Shown: positions 33,881 through 42,106 of the stretch, piece after piece
Layout of the letters: each line of letters opens with the position of its first letter
Position numbering within the stretch: position 1 is the first letter of the stretch
Assembly (NCBI RefSeq): GCF_018332715.1
Contig: NZ_BOQP01000019.1
Span: 17,321-81,320, forward strand
DNA from: Winogradskya consettensis
Lineage (GTDB): Bacteria; Actinomycetota; Actinomycetes; Mycobacteriales; Micromonosporaceae
Length of the DNA: 64,000 nt
Reading direction: 5' to 3'
Notes under the pieces: model-generated
Database searches by the model: none
Told to the model about the DNA's origin: nothing
What the model saw: only the letters and a program-made list of their open reading frames with translations
Translations under genes and position numbers: made by a program

Positions 33881-34732
33881 ATGCCGGCCGCCGAGAGCCC
33901 GCTGGAGTTCCCGGGACTCACTATCAGCCACGAGCTCGGCCGGGGTGCTCAGGGCACGGTCTTCCTCGCGTACGACCGCGACGGGCGTCCGGTCGCCCTG
34001 AAGGTGCTGACCGCGGGCACCCCGGAGCAGAACCGGCTGTGCCTGCGCGAGCTGCGCATTGCGAGCGTGCTGCGGCACCCGAACATCGCCGAGTTCCTCT
34101 TGGCCGGTGAGGACCCGGTGCCGCACATCGTGAGCGCGTACTACCCGGAGGGCAGCGTGTACTCGCGCGGTGTCCTCCCGCCGGAGGAGGCAGTCCCGAT
34201 CATGCTCGGTGTGCTGGACGGGCTCGCCTATGCCCACGACGCACATCTGCCGGACGTGCCTCTGGCGGACGGCACCACCCGGGGAGCCCGTGGAGTCGTG
34301 CACCGGGACCTCAAACCGCAGAACGTGCTGCTCGCCGGTGGCGTCGCCCGGATCGCCGACTTCGGCCTGGCCAAGGCGTACGAGCTGGCCGGATGGTCCG
34401 GGAACACCCGGACCGGCGACCTCGGCGGCAGCGCCGGTTTCCTGCCCCGGACCCAGCTTCTGCGATACCGGCGGGTCACGCCCGCGGTGGACGTCTGGGC
34501 GGCGGCTGCCACGCTCTACTGGATGCTGACCGGTCACACCCCCCGTGACTTCCCGCCGGGCTGTGACCCGGTCGGCGTGGTGCTGCGCGAAGACCCGGTC
34601 CGGATCGGGGCGCGGGGCGCGGTGCCGGCCCGGCTCGCCGGCGTCGTGGACGAGGCCCTGGCCGAGGACCGGGTCATGACCGTGGCCGCGTTTCGCGCGG
34701 CGTTGGTGGAGACGGGCGTCGCAGGCTCATGA
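33881..34732 (+). CDS. Compact soluble Ser/Thr protein kinase
   Basis: A 283-residue protein that is essentially a bare kinase domain. Glycine loop GRGAQGTVFLAY, ATP-binding Lys41 in ALKVL, catalytic loop VVHRDLKPQN (Asp143), IADFGLAKA (Asp160) and the VDVWAAAATLYWMLTG helix. There is no membrane helix, PASTA or other sensor domain, so input must come from a partner, most likely the co-transcribed DUF7019-like protein. It ends in a six-base convergent overlap with the AraC gene. Confidence 0.92.
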   Translation: MPAAESPLEFPGLTISHELGRGAQGTVFLAYDRDGRPVALKVLTAGTPEQNRLCLRELRIASVLRHPNIAEFLLAGEDPVPHIVSAYYPEGSVYSRGVLPPEEAVPIMLGVLDGLAYAHDAHLPDVPLADGTTRGARGVVHRDLKPQNVLLAGGVARIADFGLAKAYELAGWSGNTRTGDLGGSAGFLPRTQLLRYRRVTPAVDVWAAAATLYWMLTGHTPRDFPPGCDPVGVVLREDPVRIGARGAVPARLAGVVDEALAEDRVMTVAAFRAALVETGVAGS

Positions 34733-35461
34733 GCCAGCGGGGAGGTAGATGCCGGGGGTCTGGCCGGTGATGCGGCGGAAGGCGGTGATGAAGGCGCTGG
34801 GTCTGCGGTAGCCGACGGCGCGGGCGGTGGTGTTGACCGGGGTGCCCGTGGCCAGCAGGGGGACGGCGGCGCGGATGCGGGCGTGGGTGCGCCAGGCCGC
34901 GAAGGTCAGGCCGGTCTCGGTGGGGAAGAGGCGGGAGAGTGTACGCACGCTGGAGTGCACGTGATCGGCCCAGTCGGCCAGTTCGCGCTGGTCGGCGGGG
35001 TCGGCCAGGAGGCGTTCCGCGATCGCCCGTGCCCGTGGATCCGTCGGCACGGTGATCGGGATGTCGTGGGTGGCCAGCGGGGCGAGCAGGGCGAACAGGA
35101 GCGCCTCGCTCGGGGTGCGGGTGGGATCGTGGGGCTCGGTCCCGTAGAGGTGGCGGATGAGCTCGCGCAGCAGTGGGCCGACGGCGACGCCGGTCGGGGC
35201 GGGCCAGGTGATCGGGCAGTGGGCGGCGTCGAGGTGGATGACCGACATCTCGCCGTCGTGCAGGACCGTCCCGCCGTGCTCGACGCCGCCGGGCACCCAC
35301 AGGCCGTAGCCGGGTGGGATCAGCCAGTCCCGGGCGCCGGCGATGCCCAGGACCGTCGCGGTCGCGCTCCACAGCAGCACCGGCTCCGGGTGGGAGTGGG
35401 TCCGCTGCTGACCGGCGGCGGGGGTGCCCCGCTCGATGCTCAGGATCGGTGAGACGGTCAC
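34727..35461 (-). CDS. AraC-family regulator with cupin N-terminus
   Basis: A 244-residue regulator: an N-terminal cupin domain (HSHPEPVLLW, PPGYGLWVPGGVEHGG) and a C-terminal AraC helix-turn-helix pair with LADWADHVHSSVRTLSRLF and TARAVGYRRPSAFITAFRRI. GTG at 35461 has GGAAGGA just upstream. Residues upstream of it are not family-like. Divergent from the PPOX-FNR-ferredoxin gene, its likely target. Confidence 0.88.
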   Translation of the reverse strand: MTVSPILSIERGTPAAGQQRTHSHPEPVLLWSATATVLGIAGARDWLIPPGYGLWVPGGVEHGGTVLHDGEMSVIHLDAAHCPITWPAPTGVAVGPLLRELIRHLYGTEPHDPTRTPSEALLFALLAPLATHDIPITVPTDPRARAIAERLLADPADQRELADWADHVHSSVRTLSRLFPTETGLTFAAWRTHARIRAAVPLLATGTPVNTTARAVGYRRPSAFITAFRRITGQTPGIYLPAGS

Positions 35462-35537
35462 GGGATCCTTCCGGGTTGGCGCGTACGCGTTATCGGTTGG
35501 CCGCCATGCGCTCAACAGCCATCCTACGGTGATCAGC

Positions 35538-37646
35538 ATGCAGCTCATCTCAACCGTGGCGGGGCTCGAAGCGATCATCGGTGAGCCTATGGACGCGGTG
35601 ATGCGCAAACAGGTGGACGCGCTCGACGAGGGGTGCCGGCGGGTGCTGGCAGCCGCCCCGATCGCCGGTCTCGGCTACTGCGACGCGGACGGGCGGCCGC
35701 GCACCACGGTGGTCGGCGGGTGGCCCGGGTTCGCCGAGGTCGAGTCGCCCCGGCGGATCTCGGTGCGGTTGCCGCAGGGGGAGGCGGAGCCCGTACCCGG
35801 AGGTGGGGTGTCGTTCGCGTTCCTGTTGCCCGGGGTCGGCGAGGTGTTGCGGCTCAACGGGTCGAGCCTGGCGACGGGTACGGCGGGGCGGCTCGTCGTC
35901 GCGGTGGAGCAGGCGTACGTCCACTGTGCCCGCGCGGTGGGGCGTTCCGGGTTGTGGGCGGCGCCCCGGCCGGGACCGGCTGCTGCAGCGCGTACCGATG
36001 AAGGGCCCTTGACGGATCCCCGGGTTGCCGCCTTCCTGGCAGCGACGCCGTTCCTGGTCGTCTCGTCATGGGATGCCGCTGGGGGCAGCGACAGCAGTCC
36101 GCGCGGCGACAATCCGGGGTTTCTGCGGGTGCTCGACGGGCGGACGCTGGCCGTGCCCGACCGGCGTGGAAACAAGCGGGCCGACACCATGCACAACCTG
36201 CTCACCGACGACCGGTTGTCGCTCGTCGCGCTGGTGCCGGGGCGGCTGGAGGTGCTCCGGCTTAGCGGGCGGGCCGAGCTCACCGACGATCCGAGTCTAC
36301 TGAGGACGATGGCCGTCGGAACGCAGATCCCGCACGCCGCAATGGTTCTCACCGTTTCGGAGGCGATCGTCGGGCCGAGCGATGCCATCGCCTCGTCGCA
36401 GGTGTGGGACCGGACCCGGCACGTCGACCTGAACGCCGTACCCGATCTCAACGCGCTCGCTGCCATCCACCTCGCCTCGAACATGTCGCAGGGCATCAAG
36501 GGCCGGATGGTACGGCTGCTCGTCCGCCAGCTCGGCAGGTTCCCGCGGGTGACGCGACCGCTGACCGCTGCCATGTTCAGCAAACAGCTGCAGAGCGAGG
36601 GATACGGGCCGAACCCGCAGACGGCACCCACACCCGGGCGGACGGTGCGGGTCGCCGAGGTCATCCGGGAGACGGCCGACGCGACGACCCTCGTGCTCGA
36701 GGACGGCGCCGCGTTCGACTTCCTCCCCGGCCAGTTCTTCACGCTGGTACTCGACATCGGCGGGCGGGTTGTGCGGCGCGCGTACTCGGCGTCGTCAGCG
36801 CCCGGATCCACCCGGCTCACGCTCACGGTCAAGGCCACAGCCGACGGGTACGCCTCAGCGCACGTCCGCGACTCCGTCAGGCCCGGTGCCGAGCTGCGGA
36901 TCCTCGGGCCCTCCGGGTCGTTCAGCGTCGACCGGCCGGCCAAGGAACTCGTACTGATGGCTGCCGGCAGCGGCATCACACCCATGATGAGCATCATCCG
37001 ATCGACGCTCGCCGGCGCGCACGACACCCGGATCACGCTGCTCTACGGCAACCGGGCCGAGTCCGGCATCATCTTCTCCGCCGCGCTCGCCGACCTGGCG
37101 CGGGCGCATCCCGGCAGGTTGACCGTGCACCACGTGCTCTCCCGGCCCGGACAGCGCTGGCGGGGCCGGCGCGGACGCCTCGACCAGGAGACCGTCCGGA
37201 GCCTGCTCGCCGAGGCAGCGCCCGGCGACGAGGCGCACTTCTACAGCTGCGGCCCGGCGGGGATGCTGACCGGCGTGGCCGAGGTCCTCGACGATCTCGG
37301 GGTGCCCGCCGCACGCCGGCACGAGGAGACGTTCGCAAGCCTCGCGGTCCAGGCCGGCGAGGGCACCGAGCAGACGATGACCATCGGCGACCTGGGCACC
37401 GTCACCGTTGCCGCGGGGCAGACGCTGCTGGACGCCGGTCTCGAGGCGGCGCTGCCCCTGCCGTACTCCTGCACCGTCGGCAGCTGCGGCGAATGCCGGA
37501 TCCGCCTGACCAGCGGCGAGGTCACGATGGCCGAACCGAACTGCCTCAGCCCGGCCGACCGCGACAACGGCTACATCCTCGCCTGCGTCGCCCAGCCCCG
37601 CACCGCCGTCACCGTCGAGATCACGGGTGTCCAGCAGTTGTCGTGA
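35538..37646 (+). CDS. PPOX - ferredoxin reductase - 2Fe-2S ferredoxin fusion protein (702 aa)
   Basis: A multidomain redox protein. The first about 340 residues have two pyridoxamine-phosphate-oxidase-like stretches (GLGYCDADGRPRTTVVGG; FLVVSSWDAAG...DNPGFLRVLDG) expected to bind flavin. Next is an FNR-type module with the FAD motif RRAYSASSAPG and the NAD(P) motif MAAGSGITPMMSI. The C-terminus is a plant-type ferredoxin with cysteines in YSCTVGSCGECRI and ILACVA. Electrons would pass from NAD(P)H through FAD and the cluster to the flavin domain or a partner. ATG 35538 is used; GTG 35529 is possible. No ribosome-binding site is visible, and TACGGT 7 bases upstream might be a leaderless -10. 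Confidence 0.9.
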   Translation: MQLISTVAGLEAIIGEPMDAVMRKQVDALDEGCRRVLAAAPIAGLGYCDADGRPRTTVVGGWPGFAEVESPRRISVRLPQGEAEPVPGGGVSFAFLLPGVGEVLRLNGSSLATGTAGRLVVAVEQAYVHCARAVGRSGLWAAPRPGPAAAARTDEGPLTDPRVAAFLAATPFLVVSSWDAAGGSDSSPRGDNPGFLRVLDGRTLAVPDRRGNKRADTMHNLLTDDRLSLVALVPGRLEVLRLSGRAELTDDPSLLRTMAVGTQIPHAAMVLTVSEAIVGPSDAIASSQVWDRTRHVDLNAVPDLNALAAIHLASNMSQGIKGRMVRLLVRQLGRFPRVTRPLTAAMFSKQLQSEGYGPNPQTAPTPGRTVRVAEVIRETADATTLVLEDGAAFDFLPGQFFTLVLDIGGRVVRRAYSASSAPGSTRLTLTVKATADGYASAHVRDSVRPGAELRILGPSGSFSVDRPAKELVLMAAGSGITPMMSIIRSTLAGAHDTRITLLYGNRAESGIIFSAALADLARAHPGRLTVHHVLSRPGQRWRGRRGRLDQETVRSLLAEAAPGDEAHFYSCGPAGMLTGVAEVLDDLGVPAARRHEETFASLAVQAGEGTEQTMTIGDLGTVTVAAGQTLLDAGLEAALPLPYSCTVGSCGECRIRLTSGEVTMAEPNCLSPADRDNGYILACVAQPRTAVTVEITGVQQLS

Positions 37647-37658
37647 CTCCTGGTCGGA

Positions 37659-38468
37659 TCAAGGCTTGCGGCCGACAGCCCCGTAGGCGGCGATGCCCGG
37701 GGGCCGCTGATCGGCAGGCAGCGGCTCGGGCCAGTCGGTGACCCACTCGACACCGGGTCCGATGAGGTCCAGGCCCGCGAAGAATTCGCTGAACTGCTCC
37801 CGGGACCGCGTGAACGCGTCGATTCTCCCGGCTGCTACCAGGGCGCGGTACGCCGCTGCCTGCTCCGGTGAATTGCCGTCGATAGTCATGTGCGAGGCGA
37901 CCAGGTAGCTGCCGGAGGGCAACGCGTCGAGAAGCCGCTGCACGATGTCGTGTGCCTCGGCGTCGTTCTCGATGAAGTGCAGGACAGCAACGAGCATCAA
38001 CGCCAGGGGCCGGTTGAGATCGATGGCGGCTCTGACCTCGGGATGGTTGAGGATCTTGTCGGGCCGGCGAAGGTCCTCCTCGATGTAGCAGGAATGACCT
38101 TCGGGGGTACTGGTCAACATCGCCCTGGCGTGGGTGAGCACCAGGGGGTCGTTGTCGACGTACGCCACCCGGCTGCGGGGGTTGATGCGCTGAGCGACCT
38201 CATGGGTGTTGTCCGCGGTGGGCAGGCCCGTCCCGATATCGAGGAACTGGTCGAGGCCCTCGGTGGCGAGGAATGCGACCGCACGTTGGAGGAAAGCCCG
38301 GTTTTCTCGGGCCGTGAGTTTCGCTGAGCCGGAAACCCTTTCGAATTCCTCGCCGGAATCACGATCCACGGGGAAGTAGTCCTTGCCGCCCAGCAGGTAG
38401 TTGTAGCGCCGGGCCGGGTGCGCGGTGCTCGTGTCGATCCGGTGGGCGTGGGCCCAGGCCTCGTCCAT
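37659..38468 (-). CDS. DUF574-type SAM-dependent methyltransferase-like protein
   Basis: A 269-residue protein of the actinomycete DUF574 family: TAHPARRYNYLLGGKDYFPV near the start, FLDIGTGLPTADNTHEVAQ as the SAM loop, then VAYVDNDPLVLTHARAML. These proteins are abundant in actinomycetes and mostly uncharacterised. AAGGAAA precedes the ATG. It lies 18 bases after the WD40 protein gene and is likely co-transcribed. Confidence 0.92.
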   Translation of the reverse strand: MDEAWAHAHRIDTSTAHPARRYNYLLGGKDYFPVDRDSGEEFERVSGSAKLTARENRAFLQRAVAFLATEGLDQFLDIGTGLPTADNTHEVAQRINPRSRVAYVDNDPLVLTHARAMLTSTPEGHSCYIEEDLRRPDKILNHPEVRAAIDLNRPLALMLVAVLHFIENDAEAHDIVQRLLDALPSGSYLVASHMTIDGNSPEQAAAYRALVAAGRIDAFTRSREQFSEFFAGLDLIGPGVEWVTDWPEPLPADQRPPGIAAYGAVGRKP

Positions 38469-38486
38469 TGAAGGTTTCCTTGCGCC

Positions 38487-41315
38487 TCAGATGGCTGGTT
38501 TCCAGATGTGGACCGCGTTGGCCTGGTCGGCTGCGGCTACGACGAGGGTGCCGTCGAGGTCGGTGGCGGCGACGGCGTTGATCAGCTTGCCTTTGAGTGT
38601 GCTCAGTTCCGTCAGGCTCTCGTCCAGGATGACGGTGCCGTTCTCGAAGCCGGCGACGACGACGGTGCGGTCCGCGGTGGGGACCATGACCACTGCGCCG
38701 TTGCGGGCGTGGTCGTGCTGTTCGAGGACGTGGAGGAGGGTGCCGGTGAGGGCGTCGTGGAGTTCCAGGTTGTCCATGCTCGGGCCGTCGTACTCGTAGT
38801 CCTCGGCGCTGGTGTCGCGGCCGTGCATCGTGACGATTCTACCGTTCAGGACGCCGAGAGTGGCCACCTCGCCACCGTCGTCGAGATGCACGGGGGCGTT
38901 GACGGGCTGTCGGGCCTGCACGTCCCACAGGGCGGCCACGGAATCCGCTGTGCCTTCGGCTTCGGTGGGGTGGCCGTAGACGAGGGCCAGGAGGTGCCCG
39001 TCCGCCGCTGCCAGTGAGAGGAACCGGACGACCCTGCCGACCGGGAGCTGCGTGACCGGTTCTCCCGTTGCCGCGTCCCAGATTCGCAGCATCCGGTCGG
39101 CTCCCGCAGCGCCGACCAGTGCGCGTCCGTCGAAGTCCACTGTGCTCACTGCGTACATCGGGATGTCGGTGTTGTGCAGTGGGGTGCCCATGGCGGTGCC
39201 GGAGTTGGCATCCCAGCGTTGCACGCGGCCGCTCTCGGTGACACTGATCAGGATGTCACGGGACGGGCCGCCGAACGCCACCCCGGTGACCCCGCCCGGG
39301 CCGGCGGTGATCGAGCCGGTGATCCGGGTGGTGGCAGCGTCCCACAGCCGGATTGTTCCGTCCGCGGAGCTGGAGGCGAAGGCGGGACTGCCGTTCCGGA
39401 CGCCGGCGACCAGGGCGGAGATCTCGCCGGTGTGTCCCGTGTCCACCGGGGGTGCGCCCAGCATCCACATCCGCGGGGCGCCTGTGGTGGCCACCGAGAG
39501 CACCGTTTCCTGATCCCCCCAGCTCGCCGGCAGCAGTGCGGTGATCTCGCCGGTGTGGGCGGCGAAGGGGGTGCCGATGGCGTCGCCGCTGGTGGCGTCC
39601 CAGAGCCGCACGGTTTTGTCGAGGCCGCCGGTGACCACGACGTCGCGGCCGGACAGCCGGGTGAAGGCGATGGCCGACACGGCCGCGTTGGTGACGGACA
39701 GGTGGTGGCCCTTCAGCACCGGACCTACCTGCTCGCCGGTGGCGGGGTCCCAGAATTGCACCGGGCCGCCACGGTCCCCGGCGGCGAGCAGGGTACGGCC
39801 GCTGATCCGGCCGGTGGTGAGAACGTCGACGATCTTCAGGGCCCCGGCGTCGACGCTGCCCACGATCTCACCGGTCCGGGCGTCATGGAATTCGATGCTC
39901 TGGTCGAACCGTCTCGCCACGGTGGTGCGCCCGGCGAACTCCACGAACGTCAACGGGCTGGGGAATAGTGCGTGGCGGCGGGACTGCTCGGGAAGCTCCC
40001 GGTGGAAGAGCGTGCGGGACGTCTGCGGATCCCACACCTGCAATGCCGTGGGGGTCAGGACGGCGAACACCGTGTGACCGTCGAGGACTCCGGCCGCGAG
40101 GGTCTGCACCGCCTCACCGAACGGCGCCGTCGCCACGGGAAGACCCGATGCGAGGTCCCACAACACGCTCGTGGGGCCGCACACCAGCAGGGAACCCCGG
40201 CCGGCGATGTCGGCGAAGCAGCAGCCTCGTTTTCTGATCTCAGCCGTGATCGCACCGGTGTAGTAGGGGCTCGGCACGAGGGCATCCGCGGCGGCGTCGA
40301 ACACCAGCAGGGAGCGGTTGTCGAAGCCCGCCACCGCCGTTGCCCGGCCGTCGAGGACAGCGAGGGCGATCGCGCTGGAGCTGCCGAAGTCGATGCCCCG
40401 CCGCGGCGCGCCGCCCGGTGCGGTCACCCAGACCTCGGTGCCGTACCTGCCCTGATATCCCCACTGCACCAGGGCGGTGATCACGCCGTCCCGCAGTGAC
40501 AGCCGCAGGTTCTCGATCGGGCGGTCGTCGTCCGGTCCGGCGTCCCACAACGGCGGCAACTCCACCTCGCGGCCTGCGGTGACGTCCCACGCCGTCAGTG
40601 GGATGCCGGCCCGTTTGCCGGCGACGAACACGACCCAGAGGTGGCCGTCGACCTCGATCGTCGCGACCTTGCTGGTGTCGTGGCCGGGGAACGGGGTTCC
40701 GACAGGCGTACCCGTGAGGGCGTCCTGCAGTAGATGGACGCGGCCCATGACGTCGTAGCGGACCTGGAGGAGGCGGCCGTCGTGGTCCACGAAGGCCTTG
40801 ATGTAACCGGGGCCGTCGTGCTCGGCGATCACACCGGCGTCGGCCGCGTCGTACACTGTGGACCCCACGGCGACCATGCCGCGCCCGTCGACCGTGGTGA
40901 CCGCGATCGGGCTGTCGCGTCGCATGCGGGGAAACTCGACGTCGATGAGCTCGCCCGACCAGGCGTCGCGCAACCGCAGCACACGGCGATAGATGTCTCC
41001 GTCGACAGTGCACTGGAGCAGGAAAGCGAGAACGGCCCGGTCACCGCACATGCCCGCCGCCGCTGCGCGTGGCCCCTCCGAGCCGTGCAGTCCCGACCGG
41101 TCCGGGATGCGTTCTCCGGTCTCCAGATCCACCACGGAGTAGTAGGACCCCGCATCGGTCGGCAACCCGAAACAGGCAAGGGCGGGCCGGCCCGCGACCG
41201 TCACCAGCGCGGCCGGTCCTACCGCACCGAAGGAATGGTCGTCGTCCAGGCCCAGAGGCGTACGCAAAACCCGGTGCGGCGCAAACGACCCGTCCTGCTC
41301 CCAGCCCTGTGTCAT
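38487..41315 (-). CDS. WD40-repeat protein (942 aa)
   Basis: A long soluble protein built from WD40-like repeats, clearest in the C-terminal two thirds: KTVRLWDATSGDAIGTPF, GTIRLWDAATTRITGS, RMLRIWDAATGEPVTQLP and IHTWKPxx-like endings. The N-terminal third has diverged blades with repeated 'VVDLETG' and 'DGRxTAVAG' patterns. No kinase, nuclease or other catalytic domain is fused. It resembles the WD40 half of the kinase encoded at 29820-33188. Co-transcribed with the DUF574 protein. Probably a protein-interaction platform. Confidence 0.88.
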   Translation of the reverse strand: MTQGWEQDGSFAPHRVLRTPLGLDDDHSFGAVGPAALVTVAGRPALACFGLPTDAGSYYSVVDLETGERIPDRSGLHGSEGPRAAAAGMCGDRAVLAFLLQCTVDGDIYRRVLRLRDAWSGELIDVEFPRMRRDSPIAVTTVDGRGMVAVGSTVYDAADAGVIAEHDGPGYIKAFVDHDGRLLQVRYDVMGRVHLLQDALTGTPVGTPFPGHDTSKVATIEVDGHLWVVFVAGKRAGIPLTAWDVTAGREVELPPLWDAGPDDDRPIENLRLSLRDGVITALVQWGYQGRYGTEVWVTAPGGAPRRGIDFGSSSAIALAVLDGRATAVAGFDNRSLLVFDAAADALVPSPYYTGAITAEIRKRGCCFADIAGRGSLLVCGPTSVLWDLASGLPVATAPFGEAVQTLAAGVLDGHTVFAVLTPTALQVWDPQTSRTLFHRELPEQSRRHALFPSPLTFVEFAGRTTVARRFDQSIEFHDARTGEIVGSVDAGALKIVDVLTTGRISGRTLLAAGDRGGPVQFWDPATGEQVGPVLKGHHLSVTNAAVSAIAFTRLSGRDVVVTGGLDKTVRLWDATSGDAIGTPFAAHTGEITALLPASWGDQETVLSVATTGAPRMWMLGAPPVDTGHTGEISALVAGVRNGSPAFASSSADGTIRLWDAATTRITGSITAGPGGVTGVAFGGPSRDILISVTESGRVQRWDANSGTAMGTPLHNTDIPMYAVSTVDFDGRALVGAAGADRMLRIWDAATGEPVTQLPVGRVVRFLSLAAADGHLLALVYGHPTEAEGTADSVAALWDVQARQPVNAPVHLDDGGEVATLGVLNGRIVTMHGRDTSAEDYEYDGPSMDNLELHDALTGTLLHVLEQHDHARNGAVVMVPTADRTVVVAGFENGTVILDESLTELSTLKGKLINAVAATDLDGTLVVAAADQANAVHIWKPAI

Positions 41316-41341
41316 CGGCGCACCCTCTCACACCTCGGTAC

Positions 41342-41353
41342 TAGAGTGGCAGG
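41342..41353 (+). promoter_or_regulatory. Leaderless -10 element of the alpha/beta hydrolase gene
   Basis: TAGAGT (41342-41347) ends six bases before the GTG at 41354, and there is no Shine-Dalgarno sequence. The same geometry is seen at 5011, 20778 and 60777. A convincing -35 was not found. Confidence 0.4.
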
Positions 41354-42106
41354 GTGCCCTACCTGCGAATCGGTGACCGTGACCTGTACTCGGAGGTTGC
41401 CGGCGAGGGCGATCCCGTCCTCCTGCTGCACGGCGGCTTCTGCTCCCTCGAAGCGTTGTGCGCGCCGTCCGAAGCGCTCGTGGCGGATCACCGCGTGTTC
41501 GCTTTCGAGCGTCCCGGTCACGGCCGTTCCAAGGACATCGACGGAGAGTACGGCTACGAGCGCGGCGTCGCCGACACCCTGGCCTACCTCGACGCCGTGG
41601 GGGTCGATTCGGCGCACATCGTCGGCTACAGCGACGGCGCGATCATCGGGCTGCTGCTCGCCCTCGACCATCCGGAACGGGTCCGTTCACTGACCGCGAT
41701 CAGCGCGAACCTCGATCCGTCGGTGTTCTCCGAAGAAGCCGGCGACGGTCCCGTGCTGGACAAGATCAGCCGCGACGAGCGGCCGGACGTCGAGCGCATG
41801 GCGTACGAACGGCTGTCGCCCGACGGCCCGGAGCATGCGGACGTCGTGCTGGCCAAGCTTTTCCGGCTCTGGACCAGCGAGCCGCACATCGAGCCGGCGG
41901 AGCTGTCCCGGATCACGGCGCCCGTGCTCGTGATGTCGGGCGACCGCGACTCGATCCGCCCCGGGCACAGCCTGCGCATCGCCGCGTCGATCCCCGGCGC
42001 GCAGCTGTGCGTCGTGCCGGGGACCTCGCATCACCTCGTCGCCGAGCGCCCCGAGCTGGTCAGTGCACTCATCCGTGAGTTCGTGACCGGCGCAGGAGCC
42101 AGATGA
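41354..42106 (+). CDS. Alpha/beta-fold hydrolase
   Basis: A 250-residue hydrolase: LLLHGGF oxyanion loop, ERPGHGRS, nucleophile Ser in GYSDG (about residue 95), catalytic Asp in SGDRDSI and His in GTSHHL. Small-molecule esterase or lactonase activity is likely; the substrate is unknown. It starts with GTG, probably leaderless, divergent from the WD40 gene, and overlaps the convergent permease gene by 38 bases. Confidence 0.9.
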   Translation: MPYLRIGDRDLYSEVAGEGDPVLLLHGGFCSLEALCAPSEALVADHRVFAFERPGHGRSKDIDGEYGYERGVADTLAYLDAVGVDSAHIVGYSDGAIIGLLLALDHPERVRSLTAISANLDPSVFSEEAGDGPVLDKISRDERPDVERMAYERLSPDGPEHADVVLAKLFRLWTSEPHIEPAELSRITAPVLVMSGDRDSIRPGHSLRIAASIPGAQLCVVPGTSHHLVAERPELVSALIREFVTGAGAR

